The notes below the pieces were generated by a model that worked only from the letters and a program-made list of their open reading frames with translations, was not told the DNA's origin and made no database searches. Positions 27,823 through 37,400 of a stretch of DNA of 37,400 nt are shown here, in pieces (position 1 is the first letter of the stretch; each line of letters starts with the position of its first letter). Origin of the DNA: Flavobacteriaceae bacterium (GTDB lineage Bacteria > Bacteroidota > Bacteroidia > Flavobacteriales > Flavobacteriaceae). The position numbers and the translations under genes were made by a program. Location: the NCBI GenBank assembly GCA_030828565.1, contig JAURCF010000010.1:1-37400 (forward strand). The letters are read 5' to 3'.

Positions 27823-28650
27823 TTATTGAATTATAATGAGTTCTTGTCCAATTTGTAGGCTTGTATCGGACATATTATTGGTTTGTTGTAAATCCTCTAC
27901 ACTAACATTGTAGCGCTTTGAGATTGAGTACAATGTATCTCCTGATTGTACCTTATGGCGCAGTGTGATTGTTTTCTTTTGTGAAAGGGCTTGTTGCGAA
28001 TCGTCGTAAAACTTAACACGATCCCATCGGGATAAATTGTAGCGTTCAATGATAGAAATCAATTTGTTAGCATACTTTGGGTCGGTAGCATAGCCTGCTT
28101 TTTTTAGACCTTTGGCCCAGCCTTTGTAATCTTTTGTTTTGAGTGTAAACAGAGATGCATAGCGATCGCGATTGGCTAAAAACAACGAATGATCCCGAAA
28201 CGAAGTTCGTGGATCTTTGTATTTGCGAAAACACTCGCCTCGAGCATCGTCATCGTGATATACTTTGGGACCTGTCCATGTTTTATGGCATTTTATTCCA
28301 AAGTGGTTGTTGGATTTTAGTGCCAATTCACCCACCCCCGATTGCGATTCTAGAATTCCTTGAGCCAAGGTAATACTGGCTGGGATTTTATACCGTTTCA
28401 TTTCTTCTTGAGCAACCGGCGCGTAGGTTTTAATGTACCATTGGCGACGTTGTTCGTTACTCATTTTAAGTAGTTTTTGTTGCTCCTTTAAGACAACTGA
28501 AGGCTTTTTTTGTTCTGTTTTTTGCGTGGTTTTAGAGGTGTTTTTAACAGCTTTTTTTGAGGAACCACAGCCTGTAAGCATTGACAAACTCATCGCAAGA
28601 ATTATCAGACAGGCTGATGAATGGAAGGCCATCCTTTTTGGCGAAGCCAT
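27823..28650 (-). CDS. LysM-containing glucosaminidase lipoprotein (peptidoglycan hydrolase)
   Basis: A 275-residue predicted lipoprotein: basic n-region (MASPKR), hydrophobic core and lipobox MLTGC. After a Lys/Thr-rich linker comes a glucosaminidase domain of the FlgJ/LytG type. The Glu in [18 protein letters not shown] is the likely catalytic residue, followed by [12 protein letters not shown] and the typical FRDHSLFL block. One LysM peptidoglycan-binding motif closes the protein ([19 protein letters not shown]). It should cut the glycan strand of the cell wall. The frame is open further to 28719; I chose ATG 28650 because it gives a proper lipoprotein signal, though ATG 28632 is also possible. 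Either start overlaps the upstream gene. Confidence 0.88.
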   Translation of the reverse strand: MASPKRMAFHSSACLIILAMSLSMLTGCGSSKKAVKNTSKTTQKTEQKKPSVVLKEQQKLLKMSNEQRRQWYIKTYAPVAQEEMKRYKIPASITLAQGILESQSGVGELALKSNNHFGIKCHKTWTGPKVYHDDDARGECFRKYKDPRTSFRDHSLFLANRDRYASLFTLKTKDYKGWAKGLKKAGYATDPKYANKLISIIERYNLSRWDRVKFYDDSQQALSQKKTITLRHKVQSGDTLYSISKRYNVSVEDLQQTNNMSDTSLQIGQELIIIQ

Positions 28651-29531
28651 TGATTCATTCCGGAAATGCTTTGTAGTCCTCCTGTATGAATTAGTAGTAT
28701 TTTCTTTCCGTGTTTCCATTGGTTTGTTTTCATTTTTTCAATCAATCCAAATACCATTTTAGCAGTATAAATAGGATCCCACAATATCGCTGTTTGATCA
28801 AAATATTGGTTGATAAATGTAACCAAAATTGAATTTATTTTGGCATAACCGCCAAAGCGATCATCCGATTCGAGAGACCAACGATTGTTGGATGCAAATT
28901 TACGAATCTCTTCTTGGATGTCAGTACCTTTTAGTGCCGAAAATCCTATGACATGTTGGTGTGGACTGGAGCTATTGATTAAGCCCGCTAAAGTTCCGCC
29001 AGTTCCTACAGGGCAACAAATCACATCAAAAAAAGCATCTTGTGGTGTTAGAATTTCTTCGCAACCCTTTACTGCTAGGGTATTGGTTCCTCCTTCAGGA
29101 AGCACATAAACACGTCCATATTGGTTGTCTATTTTTTCCAACCACTCGGATGTGTGCTTTAAACGATACGATTGTCTGGAAATAAATTCCAGTTGCATGT
29201 TTTGAGAAGCACAGTACGCCAAGGTAGGATTTTGCCAAAATTTTGCGGATAATTCTTCACCGCGAACAAGTCCTATGGTTTTAAATCCCATTTTTTTTCC
29301 TGCAGCTGCAGTAGCCGCCAAATGGTTGGAATAGGCTCCTCCAAAAGTCAAAAGTGTATGGTGGTTTTGGGATTGAGCTTCGGACAAATTGTATTTGAGT
29401 TTTCTGTATTTGTTTCCTGAAATTTGAGGATGAATTAGATCTTCCCGTTTCACATGAACCTCAAATCCATAGCGATCAAACACAGGGTGGTTGAGTCTTT
29501 GATTTTCTATTTTTGGTTGTTGAGAAAACAT
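28605..29531 (-). CDS. PLP-dependent enzyme of the ACC deaminase / D-cysteine desulfhydrase family
   Basis: A 308-residue fold type II PLP enzyme. The cofactor lysine is in the N-terminal block SGNKYRKLKYNL, followed by TFGGAYSNHLAATAAAG, which holds the substrate-binding Ser-Asn-His. The phosphate loop is PVGTGGTLAG. The family includes 1-aminocyclopropane-1-carboxylate deaminase and D-cysteine desulfhydrase. In most bacteria without plant contact the latter type of activity is more likely, but residues cannot settle it here. It is the first gene of the unit with the glucosaminidase and hemL, and its 3' end overlaps the start of the next gene. Confidence 0.88.
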   Translation of the reverse strand: MFSQQPKIENQRLNHPVFDRYGFEVHVKREDLIHPQISGNKYRKLKYNLSEAQSQNHHTLLTFGGAYSNHLAATAAAGKKMGFKTIGLVRGEELSAKFWQNPTLAYCASQNMQLEFISRQSYRLKHTSEWLEKIDNQYGRVYVLPEGGTNTLAVKGCEEILTPQDAFFDVICCPVGTGGTLAGLINSSSPHQHVIGFSALKGTDIQEEIRKFASNNRWSLESDDRFGGYAKINSILVTFINQYFDQTAILWDPIYTAKMVFGLIEKMKTNQWKHGKKILLIHTGGLQSISGMNQWLRQKGWPSIHQPV

Positions 29532-29589
29532 TGGATGTTTGTAAAATCATCAGCAAGGTACTTATTTCCTCGCTTATAAATTCGCATGA

Positions 29590-29766
<177 letters not shown>

Positions 29767-29796
29767 AATGGCATGATTGTTGTAAAATAACTTTTT

Positions 29797-30339
29797 ATGA
29801 AAGCATCCTTTGTTATTCCTATTTTGTTGTTATTTGTTTTGAATTCTTGTCAATCAATTCGTGTGGCTTCCGATTATGATAAAGAAGCCCATTTTACTTC
29901 CTACAAAACCTATGCTTTTCTAAAGCAAGGCATTGATAAAGTCGAAATCAATGACTTGGATAAAAAACGCATTCTGAAATCTATTGAAAATGCGTTGTCT
30001 GTTAAAGGGTTTTCTGCTTCCGAAAATCCAGATATTCTAATCAATATTGCTACGGATTCACATAAAAATATTTCGATTCACCAAGATCCCTTTGCGTACT
30101 ATGGTTTTGGGTGGGGTTGGAGTCCATTTTATGGGGGGTATTACGACAACAGAGTTCAAAGCACAACCGAAGGTGTTTTGTACATTGATGTTATTGATGC
30201 TAACACAAAAAGTCTTGTTTGGCAAGGGAAAGGTGTGGGTTATTTGAGTGAGTTTTCAAAAAACAGGGACACTCGAATCCAAGATTTTGTCAATCAAATT
30301 ATGGAAGCCTACCCTCCTCAACCGGAAGTCAATAACTAA
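29797..30339 (+). CDS. DUF4136 lipoprotein
   Basis: A 180-residue protein with a lipoprotein signal (lipobox VLNSC, C18). The mature part has the DUF4136 features: an early [11 protein letters not shown] strand, a helix with [22 protein letters not shown], a Gly/Tyr/Trp-rich loop ([16 protein letters not shown]), and the strand [17 protein letters not shown]. The family is widespread in Gram-negative envelopes and has no known reaction. It starts 30 bases after the small cysteine-rich gene. Its stop overlaps that of the convergent alaS gene by three bases. Confidence 0.9.
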   Translation: MKASFVIPILLLFVLNSCQSIRVASDYDKEAHFTSYKTYAFLKQGIDKVEINDLDKKRILKSIENALSVKGFSASENPDILINIATDSHKNISIHQDPFAYYGFGWGWSPFYGGYYDNRVQSTTEGVLYIDVIDANTKSLVWQGKGVGYLSEFSKNRDTRIQDFVNQIMEAYPPQPEVNN

Positions 30340-32951
30340 TTTTCAGTGTATTTTTTGGCCATCGAAAGAGCCTCTTTGAGCCCGGCTACATTTTTACCTC
30401 CAGCTGTTGCGAAAAAGGGTTGACCACCTCCACCTCCTTGGATGTATTTTCCTAATTCACGGACTACATTTCCTGCATTCAAATCGGAAGAAGCAACTAA
30501 TTCTTTTGAGATATAACACGCTAGCATTGGCTTGTTGTTTTGAACAGTTCCCAAAACCAAAAACAAGTTATTGTGTTCTTCACCCAAGCCAAACGCTAAA
30601 TCTTTCATACCATTTGCGTCCAAAGGCACTTGAGTTGCCAAAAACTGGATGTGGTTATGAGCTTCTAATTGTGGGGTCAATTGCGCGTGTAGTGCTTTGG
30701 CTAAAGTTTTGGTGACCGATTCCAGTTGTTTTTTAAGTATGTTATTTTCACTTTGCAAATCGCCCACTGCTTTTTCGGGATCTTTCGTATTTTGCAATAA
30801 CAACTGAATCTTATCGAGTACTTTGGATTGTGAATGAAAATGTTTTTTAGCTGCCTCACCAGTAATAGCTTCAATTCGACGAACTCCAGAGGCAATAGCG
30901 CTTTCTGAAGTAATGATACAGTGCCAAAGCTCGGATGTATTGGAAACGTGTGTACCTCCACACAATTCCATAGATTTCCCAAATCGAATGGTGCGGACCG
31001 TATCTCCGTATTTTTCTCCAAACAAAGCAACAGCACCCTCATCAATGGCTTTTGCATAGGGCGTATTTCTTTTTTCTTCCAAAGGCAATTGTTCGCGAAT
31101 TCTTGCATTGATAAATTGTTCCACTTGCAACAATTCGTCGCTACTTAATTTTGAAAAATGGGAAAAGTCAAATCGGAAATAACCGCTATGAACCATCGAT
31201 CCTTTTTGTTCGACATGGTCGCCCAATACAGCTCGTAAGGCTTGATGAAGCAAATGCGTTGCAGAGTGGTTGCTTGCAGTAGCCCCACGTTGTTTTTTAT
31301 CAACAACAGCTTGGAAGATGTTTTTTGGGTTTTTGGGTAAGTTTTTGGTGTAATGGACAATCAGATTATTTTCCTTTTTGGTGTCAATGATATAAATCAC
31401 ATCGCCATTGGAAGCTTCCAAATATCCTTTATCACCCACCTGACCTCCACCCTCGGGATAAAAAGGAGTTAGATTGAATACCAACTGGAAAAGAACACCA
31501 CTTTTCTTAGAATTTACTTTTCGATATCGGGTTATTTTCACAGGAGTCGATAAAATATCATAACCCACAAATTCCTCTTCATTGTCCTCTGCGAGCACTA
31601 CCCAGTCGTCGGTTGTGGTTTCGGTTGCTGCGCGAGAACGTTCTTTTTGTTTGTTCATAGCAACTTCAAAACCAGCCTCGTCTAGCTCAATTCCTCTTTC
31701 GCGTAAAATCAAAGCCGTCAAATCGATAGGAAATCCGTAAGTATCATACAATTCAAATGCTTTGTCTCCCGACAAGGTGTTCCCTTGAATGGATGCAATG
31801 ACATTTTCTAAAAGTACCAATCCTTGATCCAGTGTTTTCAAAAAGGATTGTTCCTCTTCTTTGATCACATTGGTGATTAAATTTCCTTGGGCTTGAAGCT
31901 CAGGAAAGGTTTCTTTGAGTTGTTGAGTGAGTGTAGGAACTAGTTTGTAAATAAACGGTTGTTTTTGATTCAAAAAGGTAAATCCGTATCGAATTGCTCT
32001 TCGCAATATTCTTCGGATTACGTACCCAGCGCCGGTATTGCTAGGGAGTTGACCGTCGGCAATTGAAAAAGAAACAGCACGAATATGATCGGAAATTACA
32101 CGAATGGCAATATTGACTTTTTCATCCTCACCATATCGGTGGTGGGTAATGGTTTCGACTTCGCTAATTAAAGGTGTAAAAACATCAGTGTCGTAGTTGG
32201 ATTGAACTCCTTGGAGTACCATGCACAATCGTTCGAATCCCATTCCGGTATCAACGTGTTGTGCAGGAAGTTTTTCGAGGCTTCCATTGGCTTTTCGGTT
32301 GAACTCCATAAAAACCAAGTTCCAAATTTCGACGACTTGAGGATGGTCTTTATTAACGAGGGTTGCGCCAGAAATTGCTTTTCTATCGGCTTCAGAGCGA
32401 ATATCGACATGGATTTCTGAACATGGACCGCAAGGACCTTGATCACCCATTTCCCAGAAATTATCATTTTTATTACCCATCAAGATACGATCTTGGGGTA
32501 CAATGGATTTCCAATAGTCATAGGCTTCTTGATCCAGAGAAAGTCCGTCGGATGCATCTCCTTCAAAAACTGTAACGTACAACGAATCTTTATCTATTTT
32601 AAAGACTTCTGTCAGCAATTCCCAAGCCCATTCAATGGCTTCTTTTTTGAAATAATCTCCAAAACTCCAGTTTCCCAACATTTCAAACATCGTATGGTGA
32701 TAGGTGTCCATACCGACTTCTTCGAGGTCGTTGTGCTTACCCGAAACTCGTAAGCATTTTTGGGTATCACAAACTCGAACCCTTTTGGGTTTTTTATTGC
32801 CCAAAAAGTACTCTTTGAATTGGTTCATCCCTGCATTGGTAAACATCAATGTAGGATCGTTTTTAATTACCATTGGAGCTGAGGCAACCACTTGATGTTT
32901 TTTGGATTCAAAAAAAGCTAAAAATTGTTTGCGTACCTCTTGGGATTTCAT
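30336..32951 (-). CDS. alaS: Alanyl-tRNA synthetase
   Basis: Charges tRNA-Ala. Its 871 residues are full length. The N-terminal class II catalytic core begins with [20 protein letters not shown] and includes [14 protein letters not shown] and [20 protein letters not shown]. The editing domain carries the zinc site as HSATHLLH and the CGGTH motif, which hydrolyses mischarged Ser- and Gly-tRNA-Ala. The C-terminal oligomerisation domain ends with the Gly-rich [19 protein letters not shown]. It is divergent from the M23 peptidase gene. No exact TAnnTTTG was found on its side of that gap. Confidence 0.98.
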   Translation of the reverse strand: MKSQEVRKQFLAFFESKKHQVVASAPMVIKNDPTLMFTNAGMNQFKEYFLGNKKPKRVRVCDTQKCLRVSGKHNDLEEVGMDTYHHTMFEMLGNWSFGDYFKKEAIEWAWELLTEVFKIDKDSLYVTVFEGDASDGLSLDQEAYDYWKSIVPQDRILMGNKNDNFWEMGDQGPCGPCSEIHVDIRSEADRKAISGATLVNKDHPQVVEIWNLVFMEFNRKANGSLEKLPAQHVDTGMGFERLCMVLQGVQSNYDTDVFTPLISEVETITHHRYGEDEKVNIAIRVISDHIRAVSFSIADGQLPSNTGAGYVIRRILRRAIRYGFTFLNQKQPFIYKLVPTLTQQLKETFPELQAQGNLITNVIKEEEQSFLKTLDQGLVLLENVIASIQGNTLSGDKAFELYDTYGFPIDLTALILRERGIELDEAGFEVAMNKQKERSRAATETTTDDWVVLAEDNEEEFVGYDILSTPVKITRYRKVNSKKSGVLFQLVFNLTPFYPEGGGQVGDKGYLEASNGDVIYIIDTKKENNLIVHYTKNLPKNPKNIFQAVVDKKQRGATASNHSATHLLHQALRAVLGDHVEQKGSMVHSGYFRFDFSHFSKLSSDELLQVEQFINARIREQLPLEEKRNTPYAKAIDEGAVALFGEKYGDTVRTIRFGKSMELCGGTHVSNTSELWHCIITSESAIASGVRRIEAITGEAAKKHFHSQSKVLDKIQLLLQNTKDPEKAVGDLQSENNILKKQLESVTKTLAKALHAQLTPQLEAHNHIQFLATQVPLDANGMKDLAFGLGEEHNNLFLVLGTVQNNKPMLACYISKELVASSDLNAGNVVRELGKYIQGGGGGQPFFATAGGKNVAGLKEALSMAKKYTEN

Positions 32952-32975
32952 AAAAATTGGAATCGATTGTTCGTA

Positions 32976-33008
32976 TTGGTCTTACTAAAAAACATTTTTT
33001 TATATTTG
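32976..33008 (+). promoter_or_regulatory. Promoter of the M23 peptidase-merR unit
   Basis: TTG at 32976-32978, 22 bases, then TATATTTG at 33001-33008. This is at the long end of the usual spacing and leaves a leader of about 60 bases before the ATG at 33076. Confidence 0.6.
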
Positions 33009-33075
33009 TAAAGCGCCCGAGAATGAATTGGGTGTCAACAAAATAAGATTGTGTAAAAATAACACATTTTAACTA

Positions 33076-34053
33076 ATGTCAAAGGCAAAGTATTATTTCG
33101 ATTCGGAAAGCCTTTCTTATCGAAAAGTAGAATCTAGTAACGTAAAAAAAGTCAGAAATTTTATGGCTTTTCTATTGGCGTCTTTTTTCTTTGGAGTACT
33201 GGTATTGTTGTTGCTGATCAATTCTCCCATTATCAATACTCCGACTGAATTGGCGCAAGCTCGCGAGTTGGAAAATTACAAGTTACAATTTGAGCTATTG
33301 GATAAAAAAATGGATCAGGTGGAGAGCGTGTTGGCCAACTTACAAGGACGTGACAACAACATTTACCGAATTATTTTTGAAACTAATCCAATCCCGGATG
33401 ATGTTCGTAAGGCAGGTTTTGGAGGGGTTAATCGCTACCAAGACCTAGAGGGCTATAACAATTCGAGCTTGGTTATTGAAACCACTCGCCGATTGGATAT
33501 CATATCGAAACAATTGGTCGTTCAGTCCAAATCGTTGGATGAGATATATCGATTGGCCAAAGATAAAGAAGCCCTGTTGCTAGCTATTCCCTCCATACAG
33601 CCCATTAAAAATGAAGATGTAATTCGTATGGCTTCTGGATTTGGGTACCGCACCGATCCGTTTACCAAAAAAAGAAAAAAACACAAAGGAATGGACTTTT
33701 CTGCCAAACGAAACACCCCTATTTACGCTCCTAGTGATGGTGTTGTAACTCGTGCAGACAGTCGATCTTCAGGATACGGAAAGCACATCCGAATTGATCA
33801 TGGGTTTGGCTATACAACCTTGTATGGTCATTTAAACAATTATAACGTGCGCCGTGGTCAAAAAGTTGAGCGCGGAGAGATCATTGGGTATGTAGGAAGC
33901 ACCGGCAGATCCAAAGCCCCTCACCTTCATTACGAAGTATTTAAAGATGGAGTACAAGTCAACCCTATTCATTTTTACAATGGAAATTTGACTGCATCAG
34001 AGTATGATGAGTTGTTAGCACTATCTAGTATTGAAAATCAATCGTTGGATTAA
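33076..34053 (+). CDS. M23-family (LytM-type) metallopeptidase, membrane anchored
   Basis: A 325-residue protein with a short cytoplasmic N-terminus, one transmembrane helix at about 29-49 (no cleavage site seen), a coiled-coil-prone segment at 57-90 and a C-terminal M23 domain. All zinc and catalytic positions are present: H203 and D207 (KHKGMDFSA), H252 (LYGHL), and H283 with H285 (APHLHYE). It should therefore be an active endopeptidase cutting peptide cross-links in peptidoglycan, facing the periplasm. Its stop overlaps the start of the MerR-type gene by one base (TAATG). Confidence 0.92.
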   Translation: MSKAKYYFDSESLSYRKVESSNVKKVRNFMAFLLASFFFGVLVLLLLINSPIINTPTELAQARELENYKLQFELLDKKMDQVESVLANLQGRDNNIYRIIFETNPIPDDVRKAGFGGVNRYQDLEGYNNSSLVIETTRRLDIISKQLVVQSKSLDEIYRLAKDKEALLLAIPSIQPIKNEDVIRMASGFGYRTDPFTKKRKKHKGMDFSAKRNTPIYAPSDGVVTRADSRSSGYGKHIRIDHGFGYTTLYGHLNNYNVRRGQKVERGEIIGYVGSTGRSKAPHLHYEVFKDGVQVNPIHFYNGNLTASEYDELLALSSIENQSLD

Positions 34054-34379
34054 TGAAAACCCAACTACTTCCCGAAAAGTTATACTATAGTATAGGAGAA
34101 CTTGCTGCGTTTTTAGATGTTAAAACATCGCTAATTCGCTATTGGGAAAAGGAATTTGATATCCTTAAGCCCAAAAAAAACGCCAAGGGGACGCGTCGTT
34201 TTAGTGCCAAAGATGTTGAGCATTTGCGTACAATTTATCACTTGGTAAAAGAAAAAGGATTTACACTAGAAGGTGCTAAAAGCTATCTTAAACATGGCGA
34301 AAATGCAACGCTTAAAACAGTTCGACGCTTGGAAAAAATAAAGTCCGTACTTGAAAAGCTAAAGGACGAGCTTTCTTAA
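34053..34379 (+). CDS. MerR-family transcriptional regulator
   Basis: A 108-residue protein with an N-terminal winged helix-turn-helix of the MerR type (YSIGELAAFLDVKTSLIRYW at about 11-30, then KKNAKGTRRFSAKDVEHLR) and a helix for dimerisation. No cysteine or other effector-binding residues are present and the C-terminal part is short, so the signal it senses is not apparent. It is translationally coupled to the M23 peptidase and may act on envelope genes. This gene pair is, as I recall, conserved in flavobacteria. Confidence 0.9.
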   Translation: MKTQLLPEKLYYSIGELAAFLDVKTSLIRYWEKEFDILKPKKNAKGTRRFSAKDVEHLRTIYHLVKEKGFTLEGAKSYLKHGENATLKTVRRLEKIKSVLEKLKDELS

Positions 34380-34381
34380 AT

Positions 34382-35686
34382 TTATTTTTTTCGTAGGAAA
34401 ATATCAACGGGAACCCCTTCAAAATCAAACGCTTCACGAAGTTTGTTTTCTAAAAACCGTTTGTAAGGTTCTCTAATGTATTGCGGAAGATTACAGAAAA
34501 AAGCAAATTGAGGGTAATGGGTGTGTAATTGAGTGCAAAACTTGATTTTAACGTATTTACCTTTGTAAGCAGGAGGCGGATTTTTCTCAATGACAGCCAA
34601 CATTACATCGTTAAGTTTTCGTGTTGGAATTCTTTTTTCTCTTCTTTGATAGGTTTCAACAGAGGTTTCAATTGCCTTAAAAATTCGTTGTTTTGTTAAG
34701 GTTGAAATAAAAACAATAGGAACATCAGTAAAGGGTTCCAGCTCTTTACGGATGGTTTGTTCAAATTCTTTAGTGCTTGCAAGTTTTTTATCGACCAAAT
34801 CCCATTTGTTAACCAAAATAACAATCCCTTTGTGATTGCGAGCGGCTAGCCAAAAGATATTTTTGACTTGAGAGTCAAAGGTTCTTGTGGCATCAAATAC
34901 GAGCATGCACACATCTGCGTATTCGATGGTTCTTAGTGCTCGCATTACCGAATAAAATTCTATGTCTTCCTTTACTTTGGCTTTTCGTCGAATCCCTGCC
35001 GTATCGACAAGATTGAATTCAAATCCAAATCGATTGTAGGTGGTGTCAATACTATCGCGCGTAGTTCCTGCCTGATCGGTTACAATGTATCTGTCTTCTC
35101 CAATCAGTGCATTGATAAAAGATGATTTTCCAGCGTTAGGTCTACCAACAACCGCAAATCGGGGTAGTTCAGTATCAGAAACTTCAGGTTGTTTAGGCAT
35201 CATAAGAACCAAGTCGTCTAACAACTCTCCTGTTCCGCTTCCGTTGACGGCAGAAATATGGTGTGTTTTTTCAATTCCTAAAGCAAAAAAATCAACCGTA
35301 TCGGCTACCCGCTGGGCATTGTCCACTTTATTAATAGCCAATAAAATAGGTTTGTTTGAACGATGCAATAGGCGAGCAACATCTTCATCCATTAAGGTGA
35401 TGCCTGTTTCGACGTCGACCACAAAAATTATTATATCGGCCTCTTCAACAGCAATCTCGACCTGCTTATCAATTTCCTTTTCAAAACTATCGTCACCTCC
35501 CAAAACATATCCCCCTGTGTCAACTACCGAAAATGCAACGCCGTTCCAGTCGGATTTTCCATAATGGCGATCGCGGGTAACTCCGCTAACAGCATCAACA
35601 ATGGCTTCCCGTCGCTGAATCAAGCGATTAAATAGTGTTGATTTTCCAACATTAGGGCGTCCTACAATAGCAACAATGGCACTCAT
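34382..35686 (-). CDS. der: GTPase Der (EngA), ribosome assembly
   Basis: Tandem GTPase needed for 50S ribosomal subunit maturation. Two G domains are visible, each with its own P-loop: GRPNVGKS at 9-16 and GRPNAGKS near residue 180. Their G3/G4 motifs are DTGG/NKVD and DTAG/NKWD. The C-terminal KH-like domain ends with FDFEGVPVDIFLRKK. The length of 434 residues is standard. It lies downstream of era with 52 bases between them and has its own -7 element. Confidence 0.98.
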   Translation of the reverse strand: MSAIVAIVGRPNVGKSTLFNRLIQRREAIVDAVSGVTRDRHYGKSDWNGVAFSVVDTGGYVLGGDDSFEKEIDKQVEIAVEEADIIIFVVDVETGITLMDEDVARLLHRSNKPILLAINKVDNAQRVADTVDFFALGIEKTHHISAVNGSGTGELLDDLVLMMPKQPEVSDTELPRFAVVGRPNAGKSSFINALIGEDRYIVTDQAGTTRDSIDTTYNRFGFEFNLVDTAGIRRKAKVKEDIEFYSVMRALRTIEYADVCMLVFDATRTFDSQVKNIFWLAARNHKGIVILVNKWDLVDKKLASTKEFEQTIRKELEPFTDVPIVFISTLTKQRIFKAIETSVETYQRREKRIPTRKLNDVMLAVIEKNPPPAYKGKYVKIKFCTQLHTHYPQFAFFCNLPQYIREPYKRFLENKLREAFDFEGVPVDIFLRKK

Positions 35687-35705
35687 GGGTTCTAGAAATT
35701 TGGTT

Positions 35706-35713
35706 CAAAAATA
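35706..35713 (-). promoter_or_regulatory. -7 element of der
   Basis: Minus-strand TATTTTTG fits TAnnTTTG and sits 19 bases before the der ATG, in the short gap after era. No good -33 element. Confidence 0.45.
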
Positions 35714-35738
35714 CGGTTTAATCTGCTAATTAATGGAA

Positions 35739-36620
35739 TTACTTTTGGTGATACCCAAAGCGTTTGAGTTGTTGAATATTGGAGCGCCAGTCTTTGTTTA
35801 CTTTAACATACAATTCAATATGTACTTGTTTTCCAAAAAAAGCTTCTAGGTCTTTTCGGGCTTGAATTCCTACTTTTTTTAGAGCCGCTCCTTTGTGACC
35901 GATAATGATTCCTTTTTGAGTAGAACGCTCGACCATGATATTGGAACGAATACGAATTAAGGAAGGGGTTTCTTCAAAAGATTCGGTTTCAATTTCCACA
36001 GCATAGGGAATTTCTTTGCTGTAATTGAGTAGTATTTTTTCTCGAATATTTTCATTGACAAAAAAACGTTCGGGCTTGTCTGTCAATTGATCTTTGGGAA
36101 AATACGGCGGATTTTGTGGTAATAATTCTACAATTCGATTGAAAAGCTCTGATACTTGAAATTTTTCGGTGGCAGAAATGCACCAAACCTCAGCATTGGA
36201 GACTTGCTCTTTCCAATAGTCCACTTGAAGTTCGAGGTTTTCTTGATCGGCGGTATCGATTTTGTTAATTACCAAAAGAACCGGTTGTTGAGTGGTGGTT
36301 ATTTTTTTAAAAAAATGGGGGTCTTTGAGTGCCTTTTCGCCAATTTCAATCATATAAATGAGTACATCGGCATCTTCAAAGGCATTTTTAACAAAATCCA
36401 TCATAGAATTTTGCAATTGATAGGCCGGCTTAATGATTCCAGGAGTGTCTGAAAATACAGCTTGAAAATCATCTCCATTCACAATTCCGAGGATGCGATG
36501 GCGAGTGGTTTGAGCTTTAGAGGTAATGATTGAGAGTTTTTCACCCACAAAAGCATTCATGAGCGTAGACTTTCCTACGTTCGGATTCCCTATAATGTTA
36601 ACATATCCAGCTTTATGCAT
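35739..36620 (-). CDS. era: GTPase Era, 16S rRNA processing
   Basis: A 293-residue GTPase that binds the 3' end of 16S rRNA and acts in 30S assembly. The G domain has the P-loop GNPNVGKS at 11-18, the switch residues TTRHR, the DTPG motif and NKID. The C-terminal KH domain carries the RNA-binding loop IIGHKGAALKKVG. The ATG gives MHKAGYVNIIGNP, as in relatives, although a -7 element lies only four bases upstream (see finding). Confidence 0.98.
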   Translation of the reverse strand: MHKAGYVNIIGNPNVGKSTLMNAFVGEKLSIITSKAQTTRHRILGIVNGDDFQAVFSDTPGIIKPAYQLQNSMMDFVKNAFEDADVLIYMIEIGEKALKDPHFFKKITTTQQPVLLVINKIDTADQENLELQVDYWKEQVSNAEVWCISATEKFQVSELFNRIVELLPQNPPYFPKDQLTDKPERFFVNENIREKILLNYSKEIPYAVEIETESFEETPSLIRIRSNIMVERSTQKGIIIGHKGAALKKVGIQARKDLEAFFGKQVHIELYVKVNKDWRSNIQQLKRFGYHQK

Positions 36621-36624
36621 TCAG

Positions 36625-36632
36625 CAAAGGTA
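36625..36632 (-). promoter_or_regulatory. -7 element immediately before era
   Basis: Minus-strand TACCTTTG fits TAnnTTTG and ends four bases before the era ATG, which would give a transcript with almost no leader. No clear -33 element. Confidence 0.4.
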
Positions 36633-36660
36633 CAATTCGGAATTTTAATGCTCGATTGTT

Positions 36661-36691
36661 TTTGCTAGAAATATTAAATGTTGTAATTTTG
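36661..36691 (+). promoter_or_regulatory. Promoter of tRNA-fMet
   Basis: TTTG at 36661-36664, 19 bases, then TAATTTTG at 36684-36691, ten bases before the mature 5' end. A full consensus match. Confidence 0.8.
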
Positions 36692-36701
36692 CGCCTCACA
36701 T

Positions 36702-37192
<491 letters not shown>

Positions 37193-37237
37193 CTAAATAG
37201 AAAATATCGAGATGTCATGTGACTAAAATTAAAAAAA

Positions 37238-37399
37238 TTAGTTTGCAGGTTCAACCCTATACCTTCTATTAATTCTAATATCGGTCATTTTTCGAAGTTC
37301 GTCAGTTGACAAATCCATTTTATACTCCTTTTTTAGCTCATCCAGACGGACTTTTAGTTTTTTAATCACCTCCTCATATGCAGGGTTTTCAATCAAATT
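37238..37399 (-). CDS. Sulfatase, C-terminal 53 residues (5' part outside window)
   Basis: A reading frame enters from the right edge and stops at TAA. It encodes NLIENPAYEEVIKKLKVRLD, then ELKKEYKMDLSTDELRK, ending in RYRVEPAN. The opening N-L-x-x-N-P-x-Y-x-x-V-x-x-x-L-K pattern with a long charged helix is the usual C-terminal end of sulfatases of the alkaline phosphatase superfamily (type I, formylglycine-dependent). The active site would lie far outside the window, so the substrate cannot be judged. Such genes are common in polysaccharide-degrading marine flavobacteria. Confidence 0.65.
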   Translation of the reverse strand, partial: NLIENPAYEEVIKKLKVRLDELKKEYKMDLSTDELRKMTDIRINRRYRVEPAN

Positions 37400-37400
37400 A

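Overview
The window reads as chromosomal DNA of a member of the Bacteroidota, most likely a marine or brackish flavobacterium (family Flavobacteriaceae). The evidence is an AT-rich base composition and repeated promoters of the Bacteroidota form TTG-N17-22-TAnnTTTG. It is also the gene content: a Porin_10-type outer-membrane protein, DUF4136 and DUF5522 proteins, a HExxH metalloprotease of the large Bacteroidota type, a LysRS with a C-terminal extension, NhaD and a sulfatase. I cannot name a genus from the sequence alone.

Layout, left to right. 1-2369: the 3' end of an ECF sigma factor gene overlapping an Nramp-related transporter, then lipA. 2583-6353: aqpZ, convergent lpxK, a Nif3/YbgI-family gene and a coiled-coil relative of zinc-ribbon proteins that ends at a terminator. 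6376-9157: tRNA-Val, folC and nhaD, all on the minus strand. 9098-9526: a 429-base intergenic region with an alternating set of GGG(G)TT(T)GTTT-like half-sites. 9527-15497: gltB-gltD (ammonia assimilation). 15505-20759: a porin-like protein, rnhB and a large uncharacterised lipoprotein. 20756-23460: lipB with a small YqaE membrane protein, divergent from lysS. 23536-26533: a zinc metalloprotease and a small secreted basic protein, closed by a perfect palindrome acting as terminator. 26532-29531: a minus-strand unit of hemL, a LysM glucosaminidase and a PLP-dependent deaminase-like enzyme. 29614-32951: a 50-residue Cys-rich protein, a DUF4136 lipoprotein and alaS. 33076-36620: an M23 peptidase with a MerR-type regulator, then der and era. 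36661-37400: tRNA-fMet with promoter and terminator, followed by a broken large serine recombinase and the 3' end of a sulfatase gene.

Almost everything from 1 to 36620 looks like conserved housekeeping chromosome: lipoylation (lipA, lipB), lipid A (lpxK), folate (folC), glutamate synthesis (gltBD), tetrapyrrole synthesis (hemL), tRNA charging (lysS, alaS), ribosome assembly GTPases (der, era) and envelope proteins. The only accessory-looking part is the right edge, where a recombinase remnant runs antisense into tRNA-fMet beside a sulfatase. This is the signature of an island or old integrated element at that tRNA gene. No CRISPR array, insertion sequence, rRNA or complete prophage is visible. 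I see no clear undescribed multi-gene system. The best unexplained signals are the half-site array upstream of gltB, the Nramp homologue without its metal-binding motifs, the zinc-ribbon relative without cysteines, the lipoprotein with a propeller-like C-terminus and the tRNA-fMet junction.
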